Of a stretch of 64,000 bases of DNA, positions 43,993-52,410 are shown piece by piece. The position numbers and the translations under genes were made by a program. The notes under the pieces were generated by a model. The model did no database searches, was not told the origin of the DNA, and was given only the letters and a program-made list of their open reading frames with translations. Positions within the stretch are counted from its first letter, which is position 1; each line of letters begins with the position of its first letter. The DNA is from Halogranum amylolyticum (GTDB lineage: Archaea > Halobacteriota > Halobacteria > Halobacteriales > Haloferacaceae). The stretch covers positions 62,001 to 126,000 of the forward strand of contig NZ_FODV01000005.1 of the NCBI RefSeq assembly GCF_900110465.1, given 5' to 3'.

Positions 43993-45070
43993 CGTCGCAC
44001 TCGACCGCACTTCCGAGCTCTCGACGCGGCGCGTCGCGGGCATCGCCGTGCTCGGTGCCGTCGCCGTCTTCCTGCTCTGGGGGATCGTCGCACCCGCGTC
44101 GACGCCGGGGCGCATCCTCCGGGTCATGTTCACCAAGAGCGCCCTGTCGGCGACGCTCCGACTGTCGGTCCCGATCGCCTTCGCCGCACTCGGCGGGATC
44201 TTCGCCGAGAAGAGCGGCGTCATCAACATCGGTCTCGAAGGGCTGCTCATCATCTCGGCGTTCACTGCGGTGTTCGCGACCGACACCCTCGCCGGCGAAC
44301 AGGCGGCGACGACGGCCGACATCTGGGGCGGCCTCGTCGTCGGCGTCGCGGTCAGCGTGCTGTTGGCAGCGGTGTTCGCCGTCGTCTGCATCGAGTTCCG
44401 CGCCGACCAGATCATCGCCGGCCTCGCGGTGTGGCTCATCGCACTCGGCCTCGCACCGTTCGCCTCGCAGGTGATCTACGGCGGCCCGAACACCGCCAGC
44501 GTCGAGACGTTCGAGACCATCACGGTTCCCGGCCTCGCGAACATCCCCTTCTTCGGCGCGCTGTTCGACACGACGCCGATGGTCTACCTGATGTTCGTCG
44601 CGACGGCCGTGTCGTGGTACACGCTGACCCGCACCTCGTTCGGCCGGTGGGTCGTCGCCAGCGGCGAGAACCCGAAGGCGCTCGACACCGCCGGCGTCGA
44701 CGTCACTCGCGTCCGCTACACGGCGGTGCTCATCTCGGGGCTGCTCGCGGGCATCGGCGGCGCGGCGCTGTCGCTCGGCCTCGGCCAGTTCGTCGGCAAC
44801 GGGCAGACGATGGTCAACGGCAAGGGGTTCATCGCGATCGTCGCCTACCTGTTCGGCAACTACAACCCGGTCGGCGCGTTGCTGTCGACGTTCCTCTTCG
44901 CCGGGTTGGACGCGCTGCAACTCCGCCTCCAGGCGGCGGCGATCATCGCCGTCCCGCAGTCGCTCGTGCGGACGATCCCGTACGTCGCGGTCATCGTCGT
45001 CCTCGCGCTGTTCGGGAAGACCCGACTGCCGAAAGCCGCAGGCGAACACTACGAGTCGGGCGACGACTGA
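43985..45070 (+). CDS. ABC transporter permease 2 (YufQ-type)
   Basis: A 361-residue membrane protein of the same family. IAFAALGGIFAEKSGVINIGLEGLLI is the conserved N-terminal block, ADQIIAGLAVWLIALGLAPF the helix pair, ENPKALDTAGVDVTRVRY the cytoplasmic EAA-like loop, and GKGFIAIVAYLFGNYNPVGALL the end block. The start ATG (MSNVALDR) lies inside the last codons of permease 1. With the lipoprotein and ATPase it completes a four-gene nucleoside importer operon. Confidence 0.92.
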   Translation: MSNVALDRTSELSTRRVAGIAVLGAVAVFLLWGIVAPASTPGRILRVMFTKSALSATLRLSVPIAFAALGGIFAEKSGVINIGLEGLLIISAFTAVFATDTLAGEQAATTADIWGGLVVGVAVSVLLAAVFAVVCIEFRADQIIAGLAVWLIALGLAPFASQVIYGGPNTASVETFETITVPGLANIPFFGALFDTTPMVYLMFVATAVSWYTLTRTSFGRWVVASGENPKALDTAGVDVTRVRYTAVLISGLLAGIGGAALSLGLGQFVGNGQTMVNGKGFIAIVAYLFGNYNPVGALLSTFLFAGLDALQLRLQAAAIIAVPQSLVRTIPYVAVIVVLALFGKTRLPKAAGEHYESGDD

Positions 45071-45200
45071 CGGTCGGTTCCGGGCGTGGCCGTCGCGCCG
45101 GTGGCTCGAACGACTGGACGCCCACCGCTCGAATCCGTCGACGCGCGACCGACCGATTCGGTGATAAAGAGTTTTGATTCCGGGATTAGGAGTGAGAGGC

Positions 45201-46571
45201 ATGACTACTCACGAGTACGACGTCGTCGTCGTCGGCGCGGGCACCGCCGGTTGTTACGCGGCGGCGACGCTCGCAAACGAGGGGATCGACGTCGTCGTCG
45301 TCGAGCGGAAAGACGAGGAAGAGGCGGGGCACATCGCCTGCGGCGACGCGCTGAAGGGGGCCGACGCCTTCCCGGAGGCGATTCCGAAGTCGAAGATCCA
45401 ACCGGCCTTCACCAACACGGGCGTCACCCACGGCCGCTTCGAGATCCCGAGCCACGACACCGCCCTGGAGATTCCGATACCGGGCGAGCTCGCCGTCCTC
45501 GACCGCTGGGAGTACGGCCGACTCGTCATCGAGGGGGCCGAGGAGGCCGGCGTGGAGTTCCACTACGACACCGTCGTTCAGGACGTCGAGCAGACCGCAG
45601 ACGGTCGCGTGACGGGCGTCCGCGGCAAGCGGAAGGGCGACGTCGTCGAGTACGAGGCCGAGATCACCATCGACGCCGCCGGCGCGCTCTCGCTCCTGCA
45701 GGACAAGGCGGACCTCTCGAACGCGACGTTCGACACCAACGTCTCGTACTCGCAGTTCTGTTCGGCCTACCGCGAGGTTCTCCACGTCGACGAACCCGTC
45801 GACTACGACGACGCGCTCGTGTTCAAGCCGACGAAGCGCGCGGCGGGCTACATCTGGTACTTCCCTCGCACGTCGACGGAGATCAACGCCGGCCTCGGTT
45901 TCCAGATGAACGAACAGCCGATGAAGCTTGTCGAGGACCTCAAACAGGACCTCCGGAACCGCCCCGAGTTCGAGGGTGCGAAAGTGACCGACAAACTCGG
46001 CGCGGCGCTGCCGACGCGCCGCCCCTACGACTCGGCGGTCGCGCCGGGGTTCATCGCCGCGGGCGACGCCGCGGGCCACGTCAACCCGACCACCGGCGGC
46101 GGTATCGCCGGTGCGGCCTACGCCGGGAAGTACGCCGCCGAGCAGGCGATGGAGGCCATCGCCGCGGGCGACGTCAGCGAGGAGATGTTGTGGCGCTACA
46201 ACGAGCGCGTGATGGACCACTTCGGCGGCCGTTACGCCGGGCTCGACGTCTACAACATCCTCGTCACCGCCGGCGAAGTCGACGATCTAGAGAGCCTGCT
46301 GGCAGTGCTCCCCGGCGAGAAACTCGCCGAGGGGCTCTACTCCGGGAAGACCAGCCTCGGTTGGAAGGTCAAACTGCAGACGGCGATCCAGAGCCGTGAC
46401 TACTGGGACGTCATCTACGACTTCTACAAGACGCGGAAACTCGCCGACGAACTCATCGACCACTACAACCGTTATCCGGGTCGCCCGAGCGCGCTCGCCG
46501 GCTGGCAGACCCACCGTGACGACCTGATGGACCGGATCTACGAGACGACGGGCGCGGAAGCGAAGTACTAG
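45201..46571 (+). CDS. geranylgeranyl reductase family FAD-dependent oxidoreductase
   Basis: A 456-residue flavoprotein. The dinucleotide motif is YDVVVVGAGTAGCYAAATLANEGIDVVVVER, GR2 region ACGDALKG, and the second FAD motif FIAAGDAAGHVNPTTGGGIAGA. It belongs to the family of geranylgeranyl reductases and digeranylgeranylglycerophospholipid reductases that saturate isoprenoid chains of archaeal lipids. GTGATAAAG at about 45161-45169 may be its promoter. Paralogues in haloarchaea differ in substrate, so lipid saturation is inferred. Confidence 0.9.
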   Translation: MTTHEYDVVVVGAGTAGCYAAATLANEGIDVVVVERKDEEEAGHIACGDALKGADAFPEAIPKSKIQPAFTNTGVTHGRFEIPSHDTALEIPIPGELAVLDRWEYGRLVIEGAEEAGVEFHYDTVVQDVEQTADGRVTGVRGKRKGDVVEYEAEITIDAAGALSLLQDKADLSNATFDTNVSYSQFCSAYREVLHVDEPVDYDDALVFKPTKRAAGYIWYFPRTSTEINAGLGFQMNEQPMKLVEDLKQDLRNRPEFEGAKVTDKLGAALPTRRPYDSAVAPGFIAAGDAAGHVNPTTGGGIAGAAYAGKYAAEQAMEAIAAGDVSEEMLWRYNERVMDHFGGRYAGLDVYNILVTAGEVDDLESLLAVLPGEKLAEGLYSGKTSLGWKVKLQTAIQSRDYWDVIYDFYKTRKLADELIDHYNRYPGRPSALAGWQTHRDDLMDRIYETTGAEAKY

Positions 46572-46685
46572 GAACCCCACCTCTTTGTCGGTTCGATTCA
46601 CGTACCGCTCTTCGCGGGCGACCCACGAGTGGCCCCGTCTGGAAGCGAAACGGTGCTGCCGTCTCGCCCACCTCGAAAAGATGCA

Positions 46686-46733
46686 GTCTTCACGGTCCTC
46701 CCATGAAGACTCGAAAGACGCTTCGCGTCTTTC
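46686..46733. repeat. pair of perfect hairpins
   Basis: GTCTTCA (46686-46692) pairs with TGAAGAC (46704-46710), and GAAAGACGC (46713-46721) pairs with GCGTCTTTC (46725-46733) around a TTC loop. They may terminate the reductase transcript or be a short palindromic element; the sequence TTCGATCGAA follows at once. Confidence 0.55.
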
Positions 46734-46890
46734 TTCGATCGAAAAGGCGGCGAGACTCGTTTCGCTCGTGGTACAGTAGAGGACCGCCGTTGAGAGTTCG
46801 ACGGTAGTAGCCGAAAGCAGGAAACCAGGCCGCCGACTAGCCACCAGTTCGATAGGTTCGAACGTTTGTTTTTACTATCTTTCAACGTTC

Positions 46891-46896
46891 TTTATA
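46891..46896 (+). promoter_or_regulatory. TATA box of orphan Tat-signal ORF
   Basis: TTTATA 24-29 nt before ATG 46920, typical spacing for a leaderless transcript. Confidence 0.55.
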
Positions 46897-46919
46897 CCTC
46901 TTCGAGGTGTGTTCGCCAC

Positions 46920-47366
46920 ATGACTTACGACCGGCGATCCGTTCTCGGTCTCGTCGCATCGGCGGGTGTACTGGGGTTCGTCCCCTCTCGCACGGCACAG
47001 GGACGGACCAAACAGGCATCCGAGCCCGAACACCGAAGCACGGATCCCCCAGAACAGCCCGACCGCGCATCTCCCGAGAGAGTGGGGATACACGAGACGT
47101 GTCGACGGACTCAGGGCTGCTCCTCGGCCACCCGCAGAATCACGCCCGAGAGCACGTCGATGCCGAGCGAGTCCTCGTCGACGTCGAACGTGCTCGTGTG
47201 GTGGCCACCCGGGTGGTCGGGACCCGACGCCGACGTCGGCCGCCTCGACCCCCGAGAAACCCGTCTTCGCGGTTTCACCGCCAAGCTCGGAGGGCTCGGA
47301 GCGCCTTCCGCTGGACGAAAAAGCCGCTCGTTCACTTCGCGGGTAGCCTCGAACGATGTTACCTGA
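46920..47366 (+). pseudogene. truncated Tat-exported protein (only the N-terminus looks genuine)
   Basis: The ORF has 148 codons, but only about the first 60 look like protein. MTYDRRSVLGLVASAGVLGF is a twin-arginine signal, with a good TATA box before the ATG. From about 47107 the frame runs antisense to a duplicated piece of the M20 amidohydrolase gene and becomes Ser/Arg-rich. I read it as the start of an exported protein gene whose body was replaced by that rearrangement. A short secreted peptide is still possible. Confidence 0.45.
47107..47240 (-). pseudogene. duplicated 3' fragment of an M20 amidohydrolase gene
   Basis: On the minus strand the fragment encodes DHPGGHHTSTFDVDEDSLGI and DVLSGVILRVAEEQP, then a stop at 47111. 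It nearly repeats the C-terminus of the intact amidohydrolase (DHPGGHHTSTFDVDEDSLGI, GIDVLSGTILRLAEERP, stop at 48791). The nucleotide match runs about 130 bp with scattered changes and a 6-bp difference. Upstream of the fragment the similarity stops. It is either the end of a deleted tandem paralogue or a duplication made when the intervening DNA was inserted. Confidence 0.85.
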
Positions 47367-47409
47367 CCTCCGCTCGTGGGAGCCACACGATTTCAGTCGC
47401 GGGTGGCCG

Positions 47410-48438
47410 TCACTCAGCGAGAACCCGGAAACTGTCTGGAAGCCGCTGGTACGCCTCGGTGGCGATCGACATCCGCGACGATCGCCGTTGGAGGGTGTAG
47501 TACGCTGACGCTGTTGGGCCGAACTTCGACTTGTACTTACAGAGTCGAGGGAGGTTCGCTCCAACGAGATCGTAGCGCTTCCGTCCACGCGACTTCGCCT
47601 CCCGAACGACGTGCCAGTCGAGCAGATCGTTGACCGGCACGTCCACGTCGTGTTTCGCACCGCCCTGCCAGCGGTAGACAGTATCGCCCCACTCTAGCGC
47701 CAACACGCCTCCGACTCGCTCGTTCTCGACGGAGATCACGTACGGTCGTATTGTCTCCGCTGGTAACCGGTGGTAGAGCGACTTAGCGAACTGAGACGTG
47801 ACGCGATACTCTTTGTCTTGCTCGTCGTGGCGTTCACGAATCTGCTCGATAACGAAGTCCACTGCATCGGCGTCTCCTTCCTCTATCTCGTAGGCATCCT
47901 CGTCGGTGTTACAGATGTTACTTCTAGCGTCCCGGCTAAAACTCGTCAACAGGGTTTCCTCGTCTCGAGTGATGTCGACGATGTAGGTGTAGGTCGGTGT
48001 TGCATCGAAGCCATTCCATTTGAACGGGCGTACGTCGTCGTACCGATCGACAGTGCGGATATCGACATAGTCTGGATCGAGATGGTCGTCGAGCCAGGTG
48101 AGGATACTCTCGACGAACCGGCGGTGGCGGCGCTCGGACTTCCGCCGTTTGAGCTTCTCGAAGTTGAGAAGAGCCGGTCCGAGCGAGAACACCTCCAGAT
48201 GCGGCGGCGGTGAGTACACGGCTGTGAACGGTCCGAGGGTAGTCTCGAACAGTGGCAAGAGACCGACCGGCTCCTGGCCTTTGTAGCCGATCAAGGGGTG
48301 GAGAGTCGCCCCCGACTGCTCAGCGAGAATCGCCAGTGCCTCCCCGTGATGGAATACCGACGCGTGTGGCGATTGATCGACGTAAGAGTTCCACTCGTCT
48401 AGCTCTGCCGGGTCGGTTCTGGTGATCTCAATGCTCAT
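47410..48438 (-). CDS. FemAB-like / GNAT-fold acyltransferase
   Basis: A 342-residue protein with two GNAT-like halves: DPAELDEWNSYVDQSPHASVFHHGEALAILAEQSGATLHPLIGYKG in the first, and DLLDWHVVREAKSRGRKRYDLVGANLPRLCKYKSKFG in the second. This is the pattern of FemAB/lipid II:glycyl-transferase-like proteins which haloarchaea often carry in surface polysaccharide loci. In archaea without peptidoglycan the acceptor is unknown. ATG 48438 gives the family start. GC is lower than in neighbours, and the gene sits alone between a duplicated gene fragment and an AT-rich spacer, suggesting it arrived by transfer. Confidence 0.82.
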   Translation of the reverse strand: MSIEITRTDPAELDEWNSYVDQSPHASVFHHGEALAILAEQSGATLHPLIGYKGQEPVGLLPLFETTLGPFTAVYSPPPHLEVFSLGPALLNFEKLKRRKSERRHRRFVESILTWLDDHLDPDYVDIRTVDRYDDVRPFKWNGFDATPTYTYIVDITRDEETLLTSFSRDARSNICNTDEDAYEIEEGDADAVDFVIEQIRERHDEQDKEYRVTSQFAKSLYHRLPAETIRPYVISVENERVGGVLALEWGDTVYRWQGGAKHDVDVPVNDLLDWHVVREAKSRGRKRYDLVGANLPRLCKYKSKFGPTASAYYTLQRRSSRMSIATEAYQRLPDSFRVLAE

Positions 48439-48790
48439 GCTGTTCACTGTATCCACGTCTGTGAATGCGCGAGGCGACACCGTCGTTCGTCGTACTAGAC
48501 GACTGTTCCGAAGTTATAGAACACAGCACTCGTTGTAGTATCGCTAGCTTTGGGTCCTCATAGAACCTCATCATACTTTGTTGTCATAGCTGACCTCTAT
48601 TAGTTAGAAATACATTACTCACCCCACACATACTTGTAATATTTCTAACCATACCGTAAGCTGCTGTTACTACCACGGGCCGGGGCGACGAGAGTCTCTG
48701 TGGCACAGATGTTCGGATACTGCCGTCTCGTCGGACTGAGACCCGTACAACAGCGAACCGGACGACAGGTTCTGGAGGCCGTCCTCCGAC
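48439..48790. other. 352-bp AT-rich spacer upstream of the FemAB-like gene
   Basis: No ORF is supported. The segment 48500-48660 is strikingly AT-rich for this genome and holds an inverted repeat (48603-48649). It presumably contains the promoter of the FemAB-like gene, but several AT-rich boxes compete and I cannot choose one. Confidence 0.5.
48603..48649. repeat. inverted repeat in AT-rich spacer
   Basis: GTTAGAAAT (48603-48611) and ATTTCTAAC (48641-48649) are perfect 9-bp arms 29 nt apart, with TACATTA and TTGTAAT continuing a weaker match inside. It could be a remnant of a mobile-element end or a regulator site. Confidence 0.5.
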
Positions 48791-50065
48791 TCAGGGACGC
48801 TCCTCGGCTAGTCGCAGAATCGTCCCCGAGAGCACGTCGATACCGATGCCGAGCGAGTCCTCGTCGACGTCGAACGTGCTCGTGTGGTGGCCGCCGGGGT
48901 GGTCGGTGCCGACGCCGACGTAGGCCGCCTTCCCGCCGTGCTCCTGTACGCGCTGCATGAGGTAGGTCGCGTCCTCGCTGCCGCCGAGGGCGTCGGTTGG
49001 GAGGATGGAGGTGACGCCCTCGGTCGTTCCGGCGACGTCGGCGACGGCGTTCCTGACGGCGTCGTCGCTGCGGGCGCTCGGAGCCATCCCCTCGGTGGTG
49101 ACCTCGACCTCACAGCCGTGCATCTCGGCGGCCGAGCGCAGGGTGCGTTCGGCCTTCTCGCGCATGTACTCCATCAGTTCGGTCGTCTCGCCGCGCACCT
49201 CGCCCTCGATGAACGACTCCTCGGGGACGATGTTCGTCGCCGTCCCGCCGCCCACGAGACCGGCGTTGACCCGGGTCGCCCCGTCGGAGTGTCGCGAGAT
49301 ACCGTAGAGGTTCTGGATCGCCGTCGCCATCGCGAGTACGGCGTTGTCGCCTTCCTCGGGTTTGGCTCCGGCGTGCGCCGGGTGACCGGAGAAGTCCGCA
49401 CGGAAGTGATGCACCGCGAGGAAGCCGTCGATGCCGGCGACGATCTCGCCGGTCGGGTGGTCGAGGCCGAGATGAACTGCGAGCAGATAGTCGACGTCGT
49501 CGAGGTGGCCGCTCTCGGCCATCGGCTTCCCACCGGAGATGAGTTCCTCGCTCGGTTGGAAGAACAGTTTCAGCGTCCCCTCGAAGTCGCTGTCGAGAAC
49601 GGCGTCGACGACGCCGAGGCCGAGCGTCGCGTGGCCGTCGTGGCCGCAGGCGTGCATGTAGCCCTCGTGCTCCGAGCGGAACCCGCTGGCGACGGGCGCG
49701 TGGTCGTCCGCGTCGGACTCGCGGATCGGGAGCGCGTCGATGTCGACGCGGAGGCCGACCGTCGGCCCCTCGCCGCGTTTCAGGACGGCGACGGCACCGG
49801 TGTACCCGCCCTCGAGTTTGGTCAGGACGTCCTCGCGTGCGCCGGCAGCGCGGGCCCGTTCGAGCCACTCCGCGAGTTCCGCGTCGTCCGGGACCGACAG
49901 TCGTTCGCCGCCGAGCACCTCCGCGCCGACGTAGAGTTCGTCCAGCGGGCGTCTCTCGAGTTCGTCGACGATGCGAGCGGTGGTGTAGAACTCTCGCCAG
50001 GCCGGTTCGGGATGTCGATGCAGGTCGCGACGGAACTCGACGAGTTCCTCGGAGAGTTGACTCAT
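48791..50065 (-). CDS. M20-family amidohydrolase (N-acyl amino acid / aminobenzoyl-glutamate hydrolase type)
   Basis: A 424-residue zinc hydrolase of the M20D/AbgB-like group. It has metal-binding HACGHDGHATLGLGVVDAVL, QPSEELISGGKPMAESG, the dimerisation domain VHHFRADFSGHPAHAGAKPEEGDNAV, and the final zinc ligand region GTDHPGGHHTSTFDVDEDS. An unusual extension of about 50 residues (ELYVGAEVLGGERLSVPDDAELAEWLERAR) follows the first helices. A partial copy of its 3' end lies 1.7 kb away at 47107-47240. It is divergent from the NhaC gene. Confidence 0.9.
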   Translation of the reverse strand: MSQLSEELVEFRRDLHRHPEPAWREFYTTARIVDELERRPLDELYVGAEVLGGERLSVPDDAELAEWLERARAAGAREDVLTKLEGGYTGAVAVLKRGEGPTVGLRVDIDALPIRESDADDHAPVASGFRSEHEGYMHACGHDGHATLGLGVVDAVLDSDFEGTLKLFFQPSEELISGGKPMAESGHLDDVDYLLAVHLGLDHPTGEIVAGIDGFLAVHHFRADFSGHPAHAGAKPEEGDNAVLAMATAIQNLYGISRHSDGATRVNAGLVGGGTATNIVPEESFIEGEVRGETTELMEYMREKAERTLRSAAEMHGCEVEVTTEGMAPSARSDDAVRNAVADVAGTTEGVTSILPTDALGGSEDATYLMQRVQEHGGKAAYVGVGTDHPGGHHTSTFDVDEDSLGIGIDVLSGTILRLAEERP

Positions 50066-50243
50066 GGCTGGTGGGATGGTGCCCTCGGTGATAAAGATAC
50101 GAGCGTATACCCCGTCTTCGGGTTCGAGAGGCGGTCAAAAGTAGTGACGTCCCAGTGGACGAGTGACGGCGAGGTGTCGACGTTTCGTACACGTCGTCAG
50201 ACGGGAGTGCATCTCCGAGCGACAAAAGTTGAATTCCGCACGG

Positions 50244-50250
50244 TTTTATA
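50244..50250 (+). promoter_or_regulatory. TATA box of NhaC operon
   Basis: TTTTATA 26-32 nt before ATG 50276; strong leaderless promoter arrangement. Confidence 0.7.
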
Positions 50251-50275
50251 CAGTCATCGGTATTTCCACCAATAG

Positions 50276-51814
50276 ATGAGCGACGTCGAATCCAATCCGT
50301 CGACCGAAACGCAGCTCAGGTTCCGCGGGGGGCGACTCGTCAGCGCCCTGCCGATCACCTTCTTCATCGTTTGGGCGATCGTCCAGTCTGGGCTGCTCGG
50401 TATCGGCGACACGACAGGACTAGTCATCGGGATGCTCGTCGGCCTTATCGTCGGGCTCTTCCTCGTAAAGGGGCCGTGGAAGGACTACGCCGACGTCATC
50501 TTCGAGGGGATGACGCGACGGGTGGCCGCGACGGCTATCGTCGCCTGGCTCTGGGCCGGTATGTTCGCCCAGACTATCCAGGTCGGTGGCTTCGTCGACG
50601 GTCTGGTGTGGGCCGCGACGGCGTTGAGCGTCGGAGCCGCCCTGTTCCCGGCGTTGACGTTCCTCTTCGCCGCCCTGCTCGCGACGGGCATCGGCACCGG
50701 CTACGGGACCGCCATCGCCTTCACCGGTCTCGTCTTCCCGGCCGGCATCCTCATCGGGGCCGACCCGGTGCTCATGTTCGGCTCTATCCTCTCGGGAGCC
50801 GTCTTCGGCGACAACCTCGCACCGGTGAGCGACACGACGATCGTCTCGGCGGTGACGCAGAACGCCGACATCGGCGGCGTCGTTGCCTCGCGCGTAAAGT
50901 ACGCCATCGTCGCCGCCGCGCTCGCGTTCGTCGGCTACCTCGTCGCCGGCGCGCAGATGGCCGGCCAGCCGATGAACGTCGGCGGCGACGTCGCCGCAGG
51001 CGTCGGTCCAGTCGGTCTCGTCCACCTGTTCTCCATCGCTGTCGTCATCGCGACGGCCGTCGCCGGTCGACACATCATCGAAGCCGTCTCGTGGGGACTC
51101 GTCGTCTCCGTAGTGCTCAACCTCGTGCTCGGTCTCGCCGGTCCGAGCGACATGATCGCGTTCAACGCGCCCGAGAACGCCGCGCTCGTGTCGCAGCTCG
51201 ACGCCATCCCTCTCGTCGGCGCGTTCATCGTCCCCGTCGCGCCGGCCGACGCCGGCGTCGGCGGCAGCCTCTACACGGGTGCGTCGGGCTTCTTCCCACT
51301 CATCGTCCTGACCGTCCTGCTGGTCGCCAGCGCCGAGATCATGCGCGCCGGCGGCGGCTTCGACGCGATCCAGGACTTCCTCGTCCAGAGCGTCGCCACG
51401 ACGGTCCGACGCGCGGAGCTGACGATGGTGCTCGGGACGGCGCTCGTCAACGCGACGGTCACCATCAACACCGCCGCCGAGATCGCCATCGCACCGTACA
51501 TCCGCAACCTCGGTGAACGGTTCAACATCAACGGCTACCGCCGCGCGAACATCCTCGACGCCAACACCTCCGCGCTGGGGTACATCTTCCCGTGGGGCGG
51601 CGGCCTGCTCGCCGGTTACGGCGCGATGCAGAACCTCGTCAACTCGCAGGCGACGCCGTGGTTCACCCAGGAGATGCTGGTGAACCCGGCGTCGGTGTTT
51701 CCGTACGTGTTCCACGGCTGGTTCCTCGTCGGCGTCTTTATCATCGCCGCGTGGACCGGCTTCGGCCGCGAGTACGTTCCGGACCGCCAGAGCGAGGAGG
51801 TGAGTCGCGTATGA
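50276..51814 (+). CDS. Na+/H+ antiporter, NhaC family
   Basis: A 512-residue membrane protein with about twelve helices. Conserved blocks are GIGTGYGTAIAFTGLVFPAG, FGSILSGAVFGDNLAPVSDTTIVSAVTQNADIGGVVASRVKY and DANTSALGYIFPWGGGLLAGYG, the signature of NhaC-type antiporters. In a haloarchaeon it would expel Na+ in exchange for H+, though some relatives carry lactate/malate or other organic acids. It is followed by an overlapping 88-codon gene. Confidence 0.9.
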   Translation: MSDVESNPSTETQLRFRGGRLVSALPITFFIVWAIVQSGLLGIGDTTGLVIGMLVGLIVGLFLVKGPWKDYADVIFEGMTRRVAATAIVAWLWAGMFAQTIQVGGFVDGLVWAATALSVGAALFPALTFLFAALLATGIGTGYGTAIAFTGLVFPAGILIGADPVLMFGSILSGAVFGDNLAPVSDTTIVSAVTQNADIGGVVASRVKYAIVAAALAFVGYLVAGAQMAGQPMNVGGDVAAGVGPVGLVHLFSIAVVIATAVAGRHIIEAVSWGLVVSVVLNLVLGLAGPSDMIAFNAPENAALVSQLDAIPLVGAFIVPVAPADAGVGGSLYTGASGFFPLIVLTVLLVASAEIMRAGGGFDAIQDFLVQSVATTVRRAELTMVLGTALVNATVTINTAAEIAIAPYIRNLGERFNINGYRRANILDANTSALGYIFPWGGGLLAGYGAMQNLVNSQATPWFTQEMLVNPASVFPYVFHGWFLVGVFIIAAWTGFGREYVPDRQSEEVSRV

Positions 51815-52077
51815 ACTTCGACAAACTGCTGGCCGGCTGGACGTTCCGAACGAGCACGCCCGACTACGCGGTCGGCGACGAACTCACCGTGTTCGTCACC
51901 GGGACGAACGGATCGACGCCCATCGTCCGCATCGGCGACACGGTCATCAGCCTGCTGGACGTCGAGGACGGACGCCCCCTCGTCGACAGGCGTGTCCGAA
52001 TCCGCGTCACCGAGTTCGACACCCAGCGACACGAGGGGAGCGGCGAGTTACTCTCCGTCTTCGACGAGGAAGAGTAG
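51811..52077 (+). CDS. small haloarchaeal beta-fold protein (DUF7513-like)
   Basis: An 88-residue soluble protein from ATG 51811, overlapping the NhaC stop (ATGA). MNFDKLLAGWTFRTSTPDYA is followed by alternating strands (ELTVFVTGTNGSTPIVRIGDTVISLLD, RRVRIRVTEFD), which fit an OB/TRAM-like small barrel. I associate it with the haloarchaeal DUF7513 family; function unknown. Translational coupling to an antiporter is the only context clue. Confidence 0.75.
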   Translation: MNFDKLLAGWTFRTSTPDYAVGDELTVFVTGTNGSTPIVRIGDTVISLLDVEDGRPLVDRRVRIRVTEFDTQRHEGSGELLSVFDEEE

Positions 52078-52410
52078 CGACGGACGCCGCTTTTCGATAT
52101 CCCGTCTCGACGGTCAGTGCCGGGCGGACGGTCGTCGTGACCTGACTTCGACTTCGACTAACTACTTTAGTCGACGGGTCCAAGGAGCAGGCTATGGCTG
52201 TACGGCGCATCCGTGGCGATATACATCAGTCGAACGATAGCTCGGGGGCCCGCGTCTCCACAGTCGGGATGTCCGCAGATGAAGTGACCGCCCACGAGTG
52301 CAACAGCGTCGGCTATCGACCGTTCGTCCGCACGACCGCACCAGCACGTCGTACGCCGAAGGCGACGTGGTCGGTGGGTCGAACCACGGGCGCGGAGGAA
52401 CGGTAGGGCG
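52078..52410. other. 333-bp upstream region of Pit-like gene 1
   Basis: It holds a possible TATA element (TACTTTAG, about 52162-52169) and a 70-codon plus-strand ORF (52194-52406) with unlike codon use. I see no other structure. If the TATA element is real, the Pit-like gene would have a leader of about 220 nt. Confidence 0.35.
52194..52406 (+). CDS. doubtful 70-codon ORF ahead of Pit-like gene
   Basis: The ATG at 52194 lies about 25 nt after a TATA-like element, and its stop is 4 nt before the Pit-like start. The product (MAVRRIRGDIHQSNDSSGAR at the start) has no recognisable motif and the codon third positions are not as GC-rich as in neighbours. It may be a leader region rather than a gene. 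Confidence 0.2.
   Translation: MAVRRIRGDIHQSNDSSGARVSTVGMSADEVTAHECNSVGYRPFVRTTAPARRTPKATWSVGRTTGAEER

Larger units (their letters stand above)
46572..46919. other. 348-bp intergenic region with hairpins and a promoter
   Basis: There is no convincing ORF. It holds two perfect hairpins (46686-46733) with repeated GACTCGA/GTCTTC-like words, and the TATA box TTTATA (46891-46896) of the following Tat-signal ORF. Base composition becomes AT-richer near 46865-46900. Confidence 0.5.
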
